DNA from: UBA1240 sp045599185
Lineage (GTDB): Bacteria > Spirochaetota > Spirochaetia > Treponematales > Treponemataceae
Length of the DNA: 64,000 nucleotides
Assembly: GCA_045599185.1 (NCBI GenBank)
Contig: JAZRVO010000029.1
Coordinates: forward strand, 155,991-219,990
Reading direction: 5' to 3'
Within the stretch, counting starts at the first letter, position 1, and each line of letters starts with the position of its first letter. The notes beneath the pieces were generated by a model. It was given only the letters and a program-made list of their open reading frames with translations, ran no database searches and had not been told where the DNA came from. This document shows positions 8,923-18,309 of this stretch, one piece after another. The translations under genes were made by a program, and so were the position numbers.

Positions 8923-10089
8923 ATGATTAAATTACTTGCAAAACTTTTCATTAAAGATTATAAAAACCTTAAAAATCCTTCTGTTCGTACAAAATACGGC
9001 GTACTTTGCGCCGGTTTTGGCATTTTTTTAAACCTTCTGCTTTTTGCAGGCAAGTTCATTACCGGAAAAATAAGCGGTTCTATGGCAATTGCCGCAGATG
9101 CCTTTAACAACCTTTCGGACGCGGCATCTTCAATCGTTTCAATTTTCGGCTTTTCGCTTGCAGAAAAAAAACCGGACAGCAAGCACCCTTTCGGTCATGG
9201 CAGAATTGAATACATTTCCGGGCTGATAATTTCGTTTTTAATTATGAACATGGGCTTTGAACTTTTTACTTCTTCAATTGAAGCAATAAAAACGCCCAAA
9301 CCCGTGCAGACCAGCGCACTTACCATTGGCGTTATGGTTGCGGCAATTCTGGTAAAACTTTACATGTTCGTTTACAACCACCAGACGGCAAAAAAAATTG
9401 ATTCTGCCTCGATGGAAGCAACCGCAAAAGACAGCTTTAGCGATATGTTTGCAACTGGTGCAGCCCTAGCCGCTTCGCTTATTACGCCTTTCGTCAGTTT
9501 TCCAATTGATGCAATTGCCGGTTGCGTTGTAGCGCTGTTTATTTTGTACACAGGTTTTGGTGCGGCAAAAGAAACCATTGCCCCGCTTTTGGGCGAACCG
9601 CCTTCAAAAGAACTGGTTGACCAAATTGAAGAAACTGTTCGCCAGTTTGAACACATTATTGGCATTCACGATTTAATTGTACACAATTACGGGCCTGGGC
9701 GGCTGGTTATCAGCCTTCATGCCGAAGTGCCCGGCGACAATGACATTTTTATTCTGCATGACGAAATTGACCTTGCAGAAAAGGCATTGTACGATAAATT
9801 CAACTGCCTTGCAACCATTCACCTAGACCCGATTGATACAAAAAACGCCCGGCTTGCCGTGCTAAAGCAGCTTGCCTGCGAACTAGCCAAGGAAATTCAC
9901 CCGGAAATTACCATTCACGATGTGCGCATGGTGCCGGGCGTAAGCCACACAAATTTGATTTTTGACGTTGTACGCCCTTACGACTGTAGCCTTAGCGCGG
10001 AAGAATTGCAGCGGCAGCTGTGGATGAAAATACACGAAAAAGAAAACGACGTTTACTGCGTAATTACGGTTGATAACCCGTTTGTTTAG
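8923..10089 (+). CDS. Cation diffusion facilitator (CDF) family metal efflux transporter
   Basis: Inner-membrane proton-coupled efflux of divalent metals (zinc, iron, manganese or similar). Of 388 residues, the first 230 or so hold six predicted membrane segments. The family signature is clear: SMAIAADAFNNLSDAASS carries the first metal-site Asp residues, HPFGHGRIEYISG follows TM2-3, and AKDSFSDMFATG is the TM5 site. The C-terminal cytoplasmic domain has the ferredoxin-like fold with ATIHLDP and a second appended region (about 300-388). The metal cannot be told from the sequence. It is a single-gene unit between two terminators. Confidence 0.93.
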   Translation: MIKLLAKLFIKDYKNLKNPSVRTKYGVLCAGFGIFLNLLLFAGKFITGKISGSMAIAADAFNNLSDAASSIVSIFGFSLAEKKPDSKHPFGHGRIEYISGLIISFLIMNMGFELFTSSIEAIKTPKPVQTSALTIGVMVAAILVKLYMFVYNHQTAKKIDSASMEATAKDSFSDMFATGAALAASLITPFVSFPIDAIAGCVVALFILYTGFGAAKETIAPLLGEPPSKELVDQIEETVRQFEHIIGIHDLIVHNYGPGRLVISLHAEVPGDNDIFILHDEIDLAEKALYDKFNCLATIHLDPIDTKNARLAVLKQLACELAKEIHPEITIHDVRMVPGVSHTNLIFDVVRPYDCSLSAEELQRQLWMKIHEKENDVYCVITVDNPFV

Positions 10090-10162
10090 GCAAAGCGAAA
10101 GCACGCAGACGTTTTAAGCCTTGGTTTTGCCGCTGCTAAGTTAAAATTTGGCCTTATTTGAA

Positions 10163-10224
10163 TGAAAAAAGCCCTGCGGTTTTTAGTTTGCATAACGCAC
10201 TTAAAAAACCGCAGGGCTTTTTAT
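10163..10224. terminator. Bidirectional terminator between convergent CDF and DUF1846 genes
   Basis: Long inverted repeat: aaaaaagccctgcggttttt with its complement ending in gcagggctttttatttttt. T-runs on both strands serve the two convergent genes. Confidence 0.9.
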
Positions 10225-10275
10225 TTTTTGCTGCCGCTAAAAACTAAGCAACACATTTATACAAAAGCACAAAAA

Positions 10276-11751
10276 TTACAGGCTTTTTGTCTTTTTCTTT
10301 ACAGGTTCGCTTGTAAAATCAATTCCAAGCTTTTTCATAATTTTTCTGTCAACTTCAGAAAGCATTACGGTTGTATGAACCTGACTGCCTGCAAGTTTCG
10401 GCAGCTGTTCAATTGCCTTTTTAGCGTTAGGGTCTGTAATGCTAACCATTGCCAGTGCAACCAAAACTTCGTCCGTATGCAGGCGCGGATTGTTGCCGCG
10501 CAGGTACTTAACCTTCATTTCCTGAATCGGTTCAATAACTTCTGCCGGAATAAGGTGTACGTCGTGACTGATGCCGCCAAGATGCTTTACGGCATTTAAC
10601 AGCAAGGCTGCACATGCGCCCAAAAGGTTTGAAGTTTTTGAAGTAATTATTGTACCGTCGGCAAGTTCAATTGCAGCTGTCGGTACACCTTCTGCGGCAG
10701 AACGTTCTTTTGCAGCAATGGTAACTTTACGGTCGGCACTGGTAATTTTTGCCTGTTCCATCAAAAGTTCAAGCTTAAAGCCTTCACTCTCAGAAGCTTC
10801 GTTTTCGGCAAGGCGGCCGAGCGTAGCGTAATAGCGGCGAATAATTTCCTGACGGCTTGCTTCGCAGCAGGCATCATCATCAATAATGCAGCAGCCGGCC
10901 ATGTTTACGCCCATGTCGGTTGGCGATTTATACGGGTTGTAACCGTAAATGCCTTCAAAAATCTTATCCAGTACAGGGAAAATTTCAATGTCCCGGTTAT
11001 AGTTTACGGTTGTCTTTCCGTAGGCTTCCAGATGGAACGGGTCAATCATGTTGACGTCGTTCAGGTCGGCGGTAGCGGCTTCGTAAGCAAGGTTTACCGG
11101 GTGTTTTAAAGGAAGGTTCCAGATTGGGAAAGTTTCAAATTTGGCATAACCGGCCTTTATGCCGCGCTTGTTGTCGTGGTAAAGCTGCGAAAGACAGGTT
11201 GCCATTTTTCCGCTGCCCGGCCCCGGTGCAGTAATAACAACCAGCGGACGTGTAGTTTCAATATAATCGTTTTTGCCATAACCGGCTTCACTATCAATAA
11301 GAGCAATGTTTGAAGGATAACCTTCAATTGTGTAGTGAAGATAGGTTTTGATTTTCATTTTTTCAAGTTTGGCTTTAAAAATATCTGCGGCTGCCTGCCC
11401 CTGATAATGGGTAATCACAACACTGCCAACCATCAGGCCGCGATTCTGAAACTCATCACGCAGACGCAGAACGTCCATGTCATAAGTAATGCCTAAATCG
11501 CCGCGCACCTTGTTTTTTTCAATGTCAATTGCGCTGATAACGATTACGATTTCTGCATAATCAGCAAGCTGCATAAGCATTCGCAGTTTACTGTCAGGCT
11601 GAAATCCGGGCAGAACACGTGAAGCATGGTAGTCATCGAAAAGTTTTCCACCAAATTCCAGATACAGCTTGTTGCCAAATTGAGCGATACGTTCTTTGAT
11701 GCACTCAGATTGAATTTTTAAGTATTTATCATTGTCAAATCCGATTTTCAT
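10276..11751 (-). CDS. DUF1846 family protein
   Basis: Conserved protein of about 491 residues; biochemical role not established. It begins MKIGFDNDKYLKIQSE. A nucleotide-binding-like loop TAPGPGSGKMATCLSQL is near residue 200 and a conserved Cys-rich NMAGCCIIDDDACCEAS near 300. An in-frame extension of 20 residues upstream is rejected because the family starts at this Met. There is no SD; a TAAACT -10-like box lies 7 bases before the ATG. Members occur in Firmicutes, Actinobacteria and spirochaetes. It ends in a basic Lys-rich tail. Confidence 0.88.
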   Translation of the reverse strand: MKIGFDNDKYLKIQSECIKERIAQFGNKLYLEFGGKLFDDYHASRVLPGFQPDSKLRMLMQLADYAEIVIVISAIDIEKNKVRGDLGITYDMDVLRLRDEFQNRGLMVGSVVITHYQGQAAADIFKAKLEKMKIKTYLHYTIEGYPSNIALIDSEAGYGKNDYIETTRPLVVITAPGPGSGKMATCLSQLYHDNKRGIKAGYAKFETFPIWNLPLKHPVNLAYEAATADLNDVNMIDPFHLEAYGKTTVNYNRDIEIFPVLDKIFEGIYGYNPYKSPTDMGVNMAGCCIIDDDACCEASRQEIIRRYYATLGRLAENEASESEGFKLELLMEQAKITSADRKVTIAAKERSAAEGVPTAAIELADGTIITSKTSNLLGACAALLLNAVKHLGGISHDVHLIPAEVIEPIQEMKVKYLRGNNPRLHTDEVLVALAMVSITDPNAKKAIEQLPKLAGSQVHTTVMLSEVDRKIMKKLGIDFTSEPVKKKTKSL

Positions 11752-11758
11752 AAAGCAA

Positions 11759-11787
11759 AGTTTAGCACTAAAAAGACCAATAAACAA
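11759..11787 (-). promoter_or_regulatory. Putative start-proximal promoter of the DUF1846 gene
   Basis: On the minus strand: TTGTTT (11787-11782), 17 bp, TAAACT (11764-11759), then 7 bases to the ATG. The same -10 sequence and position are seen before the GT4 gene at 32753. Confidence 0.4.
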
Positions 11788-11891
11788 GTGATGTGCCGTT
11801 TTGCCCTGCAAAAATGCAGCAGAAAAAGTTTAAGTTTTTTGCCGCTTTTTTTAACACTCGTTTTCTGTTTTATACTGAAAAATTAGAGTTT

Positions 11892-12968
11892 TTAGAGAAT
11901 TTGCGAGCGATTTTGCTTTTTCAAAGTTTCCAGAACTTCTTTAATTTTCTGGCACTGGTTCTGCCTGCAAATCAGCAGGGCATCATCCGTGTCAATAACT
12001 ATCAAATCTTCCAGTCCCACGGCTGCAATCAGTTTTTTGCTGCCTTCAATAAGGGTGTTTTTGCAGTTAAGGGCAACAACATCGCCAGTAAAAAAATTAT
12101 CATCGCAAAAATCGCTGTTCATGCGGCTAATTGCATTCCAGCTGCCCACGTCGTCCCAGTTAAAAGTCGCCTTTACAACCATAAGTTTTTTGCATTTCTG
12201 CAAAAGTGCCATATCCAAACTGGCAGAAGGGCATTTTTCATATTCTTCCTTTGTAAAAAGCAAAGGGTTTCTGGCAATTTTTTGGGTAATTTCAAAAATT
12301 TCCGGCGCAAAATAATTAAACTGCCGGTTAAAAAAGGAAATTTTCGTTGCAAGAAGGCAGGTATTCCACAAATATTCGCCTGTTTCTACAAATGCTTTAG
12401 CCGTCTGCAAGTCGGGCTTGTCCGTATAGCTTGCAACTTCAAAAACCGTTTCATCTTTGCGCGCAGTTCGGGCATTTTTAAGCTGAATGTAGCCAAAAGC
12501 CGTTTCCGCATAGGCTGGCGTTGTGCCAACCATTACAAAATGTTCGCCTTTCTGTGCAATGTCCGTGCACTGGTTAAAAGTCTGCAAAAAAAGTTCAGTA
12601 TTTTCTATTCTGGCATCGGCGGCGCTTACAAAAACAACGCAATCGCCCATTTTTTCTTCAATTAAACCAATTGCCAAGGCCACAGCCGCAGCCGTATTTT
12701 GCGAACACGGCTCGCAGAAAATGTTCTGCGCCGGTATTTTATACAAATCGCTGCAAAGCTGGTTTTGCGCCAGCGCTTTATACTGAATATTTGTAATTAC
12801 AAACAAATTTTCAGGTTCAATTGCAGCCAAAAGACGTTCCGCCGTAAGCTGAATCATTGTTTTGGACTGGTGAGTAATCGTCAGAAACTGTTTGGGAAGA
12901 TTTTTCCTGCTTTTCGGCCACAGGCGTTCGCCATAACCGCCGGCAAGAATAAGGGCTGCAACTTTCAT
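11892..12968 (-). CDS. manC: Mannose-1-phosphate guanylyltransferase
   Basis: Makes GDP-mannose from mannose 1-phosphate and GTP for glycan or lipid mannosylation. At 358 residues it is the short form without the C-terminal phosphomannose-isomerase domain. It has the nucleotidyltransferase signature ALILAGGYGERLWPKSR at the N-terminus followed by PKQFL, the region CEPCSQNTAAAVALA near residue 100, and NWDDVGSW near 300. The usual substrate loop Pro-x-Asp-His is replaced by SAADARI. The gene stands alone on the minus strand, with a very good -10 box 7 bases before the ATG. Confidence 0.93.
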   Translation of the reverse strand: MKVAALILAGGYGERLWPKSRKNLPKQFLTITHQSKTMIQLTAERLLAAIEPENLFVITNIQYKALAQNQLCSDLYKIPAQNIFCEPCSQNTAAAVALAIGLIEEKMGDCVVFVSAADARIENTELFLQTFNQCTDIAQKGEHFVMVGTTPAYAETAFGYIQLKNARTARKDETVFEVASYTDKPDLQTAKAFVETGEYLWNTCLLATKISFFNRQFNYFAPEIFEITQKIARNPLLFTKEEYEKCPSASLDMALLQKCKKLMVVKATFNWDDVGSWNAISRMNSDFCDDNFFTGDVVALNCKNTLIEGSKKLIAAVGLEDLIVIDTDDALLICRQNQCQKIKEVLETLKKQNRSQIL

Positions 12969-12975
12969 TACCTAA

Positions 12976-13003
12976 ATTATACCACGAGTTTTGTAAACCG
13001 CAA
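12976..13003 (-). promoter_or_regulatory. Putative start-proximal promoter of manC
   Basis: Minus strand TTGCGG (13003-12998), 16 bp, TATAAT (12981-12976), and the ATG 7 bases later. This predicts a leaderless or nearly leaderless mRNA. Confidence 0.6.
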
Positions 13004-13223
13004 GTTTTATTTATTTTTCATGTTTTTTTTTGTTAATGATTCAAATTTTAGTAAGAAAATTGGAATTTTTGGAGTTATTAAAGTTGTTTTGTCATGCTGA
13101 ACTTTTAAATGCTGCCCGATATGAAAATAAGATTAAAATATTTTAAGAATTGTACTACTTTTTTAATAATATTCTAACGCAATTTTAATTGCCTTTTGTT
13201 AAAAGTATAAGTACCTTTTTGAT

Positions 13224-13823
13224 ATGAAAAATACAATTTTAAGAAATCAGGTTATTTTACCAAGCTGGAACGAAGCAAAAAGCTCAATTTTTCCAATCCT
13301 CGGCCCCTACAAAACTTCAAAAAACAAACTAATGGCACTTAAAAATCAGGACATTTTATGCATGTTAGTAAGTTCACAGGTTAAAATGTTTTTAGCCTGC
13401 TTTTACAACGGACAGGTCATTCCGCTAAGCCAGCATCTTTTGGCTCAATGGGCAATTACGGCTTCTGCCGTGCACCTTGCTGTTGAAGAAAACATGCAAA
13501 GAATTGCCCGTAACTGTGAACTGAAAAAATGCAGCAACGGCTGGTTTGATTATTACAGCGTGCAGGCCGAATTACCGGTTTTTAATGCGGCACTGCTGTT
13601 TTATAAACCTTTTCAGTTTGCGCTTCAGCAGAAATTTGGCGAAAGTTTTTGTGCAGTTATGCCGGAACTTACATGCGGAATTGTTTTTGACAGAAAAAAT
13701 GCAGAACTTTATGCAAAAGCCATGCGTGACGACGTGCTTTTAACTTATGAATGTTCTTCAAAGCCGCTTTCTACGGAACTTCTGGAAATTTCTTCTTACG
13801 GCGTTGTACCGCTGGCAGACTGA
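13224..13823 (+). CDS. Conserved hypothetical cytoplasmic protein
   Basis: 199 residues, not recognised. It has no signal peptide or clear membrane segment. The C-terminal third (CGIVFDRKNAELYAKAM and LLEISSYGVVPL) looks like a compact alpha/beta domain. Codon use matches the core genes around it. There is no SD; tataag (13206-13211) lies 12 bases before the ATG. It stands alone between divergent manC and a perfect terminator, so context gives no function. Confidence 0.7.
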   Translation: MKNTILRNQVILPSWNEAKSSIFPILGPYKTSKNKLMALKNQDILCMLVSSQVKMFLACFYNGQVIPLSQHLLAQWAITASAVHLAVEENMQRIARNCELKKCSNGWFDYYSVQAELPVFNAALLFYKPFQFALQQKFGESFCAVMPELTCGIVFDRKNAELYAKAMRDDVLLTYECSSKPLSTELLEISSYGVVPLAD

Positions 13824-13845
13824 ACGTAAAAAAACTAAACGCAAA

Positions 13846-13879
13846 AAAAAAGACTTGAAGCATCTTCAAGTCTTTTTTT
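13846..13879. terminator. Bidirectional terminator
   Basis: Perfect 15 bp stem aaaaaagacttgaag with cttcaagtctttttt around the 3-base loop cat; A-run on one side and T-run on the other. It serves the gene ending at 13823 and possibly the minus-strand gene ending at 13941. Confidence 0.92.
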
Positions 13880-13940
13880 ATGATTCAATCAAATAATTTC
13901 AGGTTCTGTTCTTAAACTTTTCTTGCAGCAATCGCTTTCC

Positions 13941-14903
13941 CTACATTTTTTCCAGCAAAAGTTCCCAGCTGGTTTTGCGGTTAAACACTTCCATTGGGTT
14001 TTTAAGCGGATTATGCCGCAGGGAATTGTGCTCGTCAATAACGCTCTGCATATCGGTAATACTGCTTTTAGTTAAATACGGCTCTTTAAGCGAAAGCAGG
14101 GAACCGTCGCCGGACAGATAAACCGGCAGCGGATTTTCAGTTTTACCGTCAAAAACAAGTGTTTCGCCGTCAAAAGTGTAGCTGTGCTTTTCAATGTTGC
14201 GGATATTTATGCCGCGGCCAACAACGCAGGTATAAACAATGTCGCCAACCTTCAAAAACTTATCCACTTCAAAAATCGTTGTATCATCATCTGCAATTGC
14301 CAGCACCGGTTCATAGTCAACATCGGCCTGCCAGTAGCGCAAAAAGTAAACGTTTTTATCGGTAAAATAATAGCAGCGCAGTTCGTTTTTATACTGCGGC
14401 GTTGCAATTTCTATGCCGCCAACATTGCCGCAGCAGCGCCAAAAACCCAAAAGCCTTGCACTGTTAGAATCAACATTTGCAGCATAATCTTTCAAATTTT
14501 CGTCATTCTGTTCACCGGCCTGCAAAAAAGCAGAACCGTGGCAGTAAAAATCAAGGAACAATTTGTCGTTTATTACGCTTAAAGGGTGCGCCAGCCGCTG
14601 CCTGCTGCCAGCATATTTTACGCGCAAAATCGTTTCACCCGTGTCCCGGTATTCCAAATTGGCAGGCAGAGACGCCGCCTGATCGTAATAGTAACCGTAA
14701 AAAGTTTTCAGCACAAAGTTCAAGTTGTTGTCACTGCCAACAATTACAAAACGCGATTTATTTTCCCAAATGCCTGCAAGCGGCGCAAGACTTTCATCCT
14801 GTCCGCCCTGCACCGGCACGGCAGCATTTTGCGCAAAGGCAAAAACATTTATAATTGAAAAAAATCCGCAAAAGGCAATTTTATAAAAAAAGTTTTTCTT
14901 CAT
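13941..14903 (-). CDS. Secreted or periplasmic protein of unknown function
   Basis: 320 residues with a clear signal peptide (KKNFFYKIAFCGFFSIIN, then cleavage near FAFAQNAA). The mature part is beta-rich with a repeated GVWENKSRFVI- and LGFWRCCG-like pattern, suggesting duplicated lipocalin- or barrel-like modules. ENKSRFVIVGSDNNLNFVLK and NLEYRDTGETIL look like short antiparallel strands. I do not recognise the family. It is divergent from thiI with about 140 bp between the start codons. Confidence 0.72.
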   Translation of the reverse strand: MKKNFFYKIAFCGFFSIINVFAFAQNAAVPVQGGQDESLAPLAGIWENKSRFVIVGSDNNLNFVLKTFYGYYYDQAASLPANLEYRDTGETILRVKYAGSRQRLAHPLSVINDKLFLDFYCHGSAFLQAGEQNDENLKDYAANVDSNSARLLGFWRCCGNVGGIEIATPQYKNELRCYYFTDKNVYFLRYWQADVDYEPVLAIADDDTTIFEVDKFLKVGDIVYTCVVGRGINIRNIEKHSYTFDGETLVFDGKTENPLPVYLSGDGSLLSLKEPYLTKSSITDMQSVIDEHNSLRHNPLKNPMEVFNRKTSWELLLEKM

Positions 14904-14953
14904 CTTTTATTTTTCGGCATTTTGAATAGTTTCTATAGATAAGCCCAAGCGTG

Positions 14954-14982
14954 TTGGAATTTTATAAAATCTTCTATATTAT
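14954..14982 (+). promoter_or_regulatory. Putative sigma-70 promoter of thiI
   Basis: ttggaa (14954-14959), 17 bp spacer, tattat (14977-14982). It gives a leader of about 55 bases before the ATG at 15044. Confidence 0.55.
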
Positions 14983-15043
14983 ATTTAGCTGTGCATGTTT
15001 GGGCACAGTTTTAATTTTTCAATTTATTTTAACAGGAAATATT

Positions 15044-16255
15044 ATGGCAACCGTAACTTATCTGGCAAAACTTGGCGAATTGACTTTGAAAGGCAGCAAC
15101 CTTAAGGAATTTGAAAGACGGCTGGTAAACAACGCCCAGCTTTACCTTGAAACAGTAAAAGCCCGCGTACTTTTGCGTGCCGGCCGCCTTTACATTGAAG
15201 GTCCGGAAGAAAGCGTACCGGCAATTGAATTTACATTGCAGCATTTAATAGGCATTACCGGCTGGGCACGCACCTTTGTATGCGAAAAAACCGTTGAATC
15301 CATAAAAGAAGCAGTTATGAAGACTGCAATTGCCGCAAAAGAAGCCGGTGCAAGAACCTTTAAAATTGACGTGCGCCGTGCCGATAAAAGTTTTCCGCTT
15401 AATTCGTATGAACTTGCTGCCGAAGCCGCCGCAGACGTTTTTGATCAGGGCATTTTAAGCGTAGACGTACACAAACCCGATCTTCTCATCCGCGTAGAAG
15501 TGCGCGAACGCTGCTTTGTTTATGACGACCGTAACAAAGGCTGCCGAGGCCTTCCGGTTGGTGTAAGCGGCAAAGGCCTGCTTTTGCTTAGCGGCGGCCT
15601 TGATTCGCCGGTTGCAGGTTACCGCATGATGCGCCGAGGAATGAAGGTTGACTGCGTTTATTTCCACGCCTACCCTTACACTTCAGCGGAAGCACAGAAA
15701 AAGGTGGAAGACCTTGCCGCGATAATTTCTTCTTACGGTGTAGACACCCATATAAACATCATTCCGTTTACGGAAGTGCAGATGCGCATAAAGCAGCGGT
15801 CGCCGGAAGAATTCAGTACGCTTATGCTGCGCATGTGCATGATGAAAGCGGCAAACCTTTTGGCAGCCCGGCTGGGTGCCCAGTGCCTTATTACGGGCGA
15901 AAGCCTTGGGCAGGTTGCAAGCCAGACAATTGAAAACCTTGCGGTTACAGAATCGGCATGTGCACTGCCGCTTTTGCGCCCGCTTGTTGGCCTTGATAAA
16001 CAGGAAATTATTGATACAGCCGTTCAGATTGGCACTTATGATACTTCAATTTTGCCTTACGAAGACTGCTGCGTTTTGTTTTCGCCAAAGCACCCGGTTT
16101 TGCGTGCCAGCGTAGAAGAAGCAACCAGAATATTTGAAAAGCTTGAAGCCGACGAACTTATTCAGGCTGCCTACGACAACCGCGAAATTAAACGCTTTGC
16201 CGCCCGGGACTACGTGGCAGAACATTTTGCCGTGCCCAAAACCGAAGAACAGTAA
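15044..16255 (+). CDS. thiI: tRNA 4-thiouridine synthase ThiI
   Basis: Adenylates and thiolates U8 of tRNA; in many bacteria it also supplies sulfur for thiazole. It has 403 residues: an N-terminal ferredoxin-like domain, a THUMP domain (about 60-165), then the PP-loop ATPase domain with LLLLSGGLDSPVAG and the conserved Cys in EDCCVLFSPKHP. The rhodanese domain of the E. coli protein is absent, as in most short ThiI. The ATG at 15044 is preferred over an in-frame upstream start because acaggaaat lies 3-11 bases upstream and the family begins at this Met. Confidence 0.95.
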   Translation: MATVTYLAKLGELTLKGSNLKEFERRLVNNAQLYLETVKARVLLRAGRLYIEGPEESVPAIEFTLQHLIGITGWARTFVCEKTVESIKEAVMKTAIAAKEAGARTFKIDVRRADKSFPLNSYELAAEAAADVFDQGILSVDVHKPDLLIRVEVRERCFVYDDRNKGCRGLPVGVSGKGLLLLSGGLDSPVAGYRMMRRGMKVDCVYFHAYPYTSAEAQKKVEDLAAIISSYGVDTHINIIPFTEVQMRIKQRSPEEFSTLMLRMCMMKAANLLAARLGAQCLITGESLGQVASQTIENLAVTESACALPLLRPLVGLDKQEIIDTAVQIGTYDTSILPYEDCCVLFSPKHPVLRASVEEATRIFEKLEADELIQAAYDNREIKRFAARDYVAEHFAVPKTEEQ

Positions 16256-16267
16256 AAACTGAACAAT

Positions 16268-16327
16268 AAAAAAAGGTTTTAAAAACTGAAGTGCACATCA
16301 AAATGCCGTTTTTAGAACCTTTTTTTT
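16268..16327. terminator. Bidirectional terminator between thiI and the DTW gene
   Basis: 19 bp stem with one G-T pair (aaaaaaaggttttaaaaac with gtttttagaaccttttttt) serving two convergent genes. Confidence 0.9.
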
Positions 16328-16331
16328 CGTT

Positions 16332-17132
16332 TCAATTCTGTTCCCGCTGTTCCTGTGCAAGCTGTTCGCGCATGGCACGTTTTTTTGCACGCAAACTGCC
16401 GCTTGCCTGATAGCGGTCTGCTTCCCCGGATTCTTCGCGCCGCGCCTGGCTTTCAAGCTGAAAATCTACCATGCGCTTAAAAATATCCATAAGCGGTTCA
16501 GGGTTGCATGGACTGGTTAAACCTGCAGCCTGAAGTTCTTTTATTAAATAATAGCAGGATTCAATGGTGGAAAGACATTCGGCGGCAGGCTGAGTTTTAA
16601 ACTTAAACTGAGACCTGTACGCGCTTGTAAACGAAAGTTTCTGCAAATTCCTTACGTTTGGACTGAGCCTCAGCATTTTTTTTGCAAAAAACCACGTGGA
16701 ATCAACCACAAAAACCAGCAGCTGCCTGTTTAATCCGTCTTCAAGCACGCCGTTAGTACGGGCATAATTTGCAAAACTTTCTGCCGTAAAAGCATCGTCG
16801 CCCGGGTACAAAAGCATCGGAATATATGCCGGATTGTTTATAAGAGCGTTTACCCGGTTATTCCGGGTAAAATCTACACCAACAATAATTTCGGAATCGA
16901 CAAGGGTAAGCTGGGAAAGACGACCGGTGCCGGTGCGCTGCTTGTAGGCTTCTTTTGGGTGCATTAAAAACACGAATTTTACACCGGTTTTTACCGGCTG
17001 AATGTACTTGCAGTAGCAGGTTTTTGCCGGCCTGAAACACTTTGGACAATGGGGCTCAAAATTATCTTTTGCTTTTTCTGCTTCAATCTGCGCAGCGGTT
17101 CTAACTTTAATAACATTCTTCTGCTGGTTCAA
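16332..17132 (-). CDS. DTW domain protein, probable tRNA-uridine aminocarboxypropyltransferase
   Basis: TDD/DTW family, known to transfer the aminocarboxypropyl group of S-adenosylmethionine to tRNA uridine (acp3U; TapT in E. coli). 266 residues. An N-terminal zinc site HCPKCFRP...CYCKY (Cys29, 32, 39, 41) is followed by FLMHPKEAYKQRTGTGR, the hallmark VVDSTW (Asp144-Trp147) and SAYRSQF...AECLSTIES. The C-terminal 40 residues are Arg/Glu-rich. Its ATG lies one base after the stop of the upstream GT28 gene, so translation is probably coupled. Which uridine is modified is not visible. Confidence 0.9.
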   Translation of the reverse strand: MNQQKNVIKVRTAAQIEAEKAKDNFEPHCPKCFRPAKTCYCKYIQPVKTGVKFVFLMHPKEAYKQRTGTGRLSQLTLVDSEIIVGVDFTRNNRVNALINNPAYIPMLLYPGDDAFTAESFANYARTNGVLEDGLNRQLLVFVVDSTWFFAKKMLRLSPNVRNLQKLSFTSAYRSQFKFKTQPAAECLSTIESCYYLIKELQAAGLTSPCNPEPLMDIFKRMVDFQLESQARREESGEADRYQASGSLRAKKRAMREQLAQEQREQN

Positions 17133-17133
17133 T

Positions 17134-18309
17134 TTATTTCTCTACTTCAACTATGTATTTGGCAATTTGCGGCACGTCGGGCTTTACGTTCAGTTTTGCC
17201 AGACGAAGGGCAACGTTATGGGCAAAAATTTGGTCACGGCACAGGCGCAGGGCTGTTGCAGCATTTTTTTGTGGCGAACGGCTGAACCAACCCACCTCAT
17301 TTTGCAGCACGTATTCAATGTTGCCCTTTTCCTGCCCGTGAATGTACGTTGTAAAAATACTTGGCTTCTGGCAGGCTAAAATCTGCATCATCATTGAAGC
17401 ACCGGCTTTTGTAACAACGCAGTCGCTTATTTTTATCAGTTCGTGCATGTTGCCTACAAAACCCAGCACGTGAACATCTACGTTTTTATGGATTTTTGCC
17501 TGCCTGTTCATAATTGCATGCTGGCTTTTGTTGCGGCCGCAAACTGCAATAATGCTTATGTTTTCACCCGGTTCAATTTTGCGGCACAATTCGCCTAATA
17601 TTTTGGCTGCGCCCGGCAAGCCTTCGCCACCGCCTGCAAGCAGTATGCATTTATTCTGAAGCGGTATGCCGTTTGCCGCCTTGTACCGGTCAATAACACT
17701 TGCATCAGTTTCGCAAAAAAACTGCGCACCAATAATAAAAGGAAAAACGCCGATTTTTTCTGCCTTAATGCCATGATTCTGCACCATTTCGTCTTTTAGG
17801 CGGTTTGAATAGGCTATGAAACTGGCATTTTTAACAAGATACCACGCCGGATGTGCTGTAAAAGGGTCTGTAATGTTAACGATGTAAGGTATTTTAGGAT
17901 TGACAGCCTGTATTGCACGCTTTGCCGCAGGCCCAACCGCAAAATGAAAGCAGACAACCTTTGTAATTTGATGCTTTTTAAGTATCTTCCGCAAATAAAA
18001 CTGGGTAACAACCGTACAGCCGGCCTTGCACAGGCGCAGCACAATTTTATTGGTGGTAATGTCGTAAAAAGCTGAATATGCGGCCGGCATGGCAGCGGTT
18101 GTAGCGTGGTAGCCATCTTCAAAAAAAGAACGGGCAATAACCTGTTTAGGGGCAAAACCCGGCATAAGCAGAACTTCTGCATTGTAGTTTTTTTCCAGTT
18201 CTTCCTTTAGTGCCATTGCCGGGGCTTTGTGCCCGTTACCAGTATTGAGGTACAGAAAAAGGTACTTTTCTTTTTTGGGGCGGCTAAAATCTTCCACATT
18301 AAAGCCCAT
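17134..18309 (-). CDS. GT28-type glycosyltransferase (MGDG synthase/UgtP-like)
   Basis: Membrane-associated glycosyltransferase of 391 residues resembling monogalactosyl- or monoglucosyl-diacylglycerol synthases and MurG. The N-terminal motif YLNTGNGHKAPAMALKE carries the Gly-x-Gly-His loop (Gly24-His27). The C-terminal Rossmann half has LLAGGGEGLPG and VVTKAGASMMMQILACQKP, the nucleotide-sugar and phosphate site. A likely role is addition of the first sugar to diacylglycerol for envelope glycolipid; a GT4 of the glucosyl-diacylglycerol type occurs at 32753. Its start overlaps the end of the upstream barrel-protein gene by 11 bp. Confidence 0.87.
   Translation of the reverse strand: MGFNVEDFSRPKKEKYLFLYLNTGNGHKAPAMALKEELEKNYNAEVLLMPGFAPKQVIARSFFEDGYHATTAAMPAAYSAFYDITTNKIVLRLCKAGCTVVTQFYLRKILKKHQITKVVCFHFAVGPAAKRAIQAVNPKIPYIVNITDPFTAHPAWYLVKNASFIAYSNRLKDEMVQNHGIKAEKIGVFPFIIGAQFFCETDASVIDRYKAANGIPLQNKCILLAGGGEGLPGAAKILGELCRKIEPGENISIIAVCGRNKSQHAIMNRQAKIHKNVDVHVLGFVGNMHELIKISDCVVTKAGASMMMQILACQKPSIFTTYIHGQEKGNIEYVLQNEVGWFSRSPQKNAATALRLCRDQIFAHNVALRLAKLNVKPDVPQIAKYIVEVEK

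Noticed and set aside
11793..12665. Long plus-strand reading frame opposite manC
   Set aside because: It is antisense to a clear nucleotidyltransferase, its product is Phe/Lys/Asn-biased without any motif, and no SD or promoter is present.
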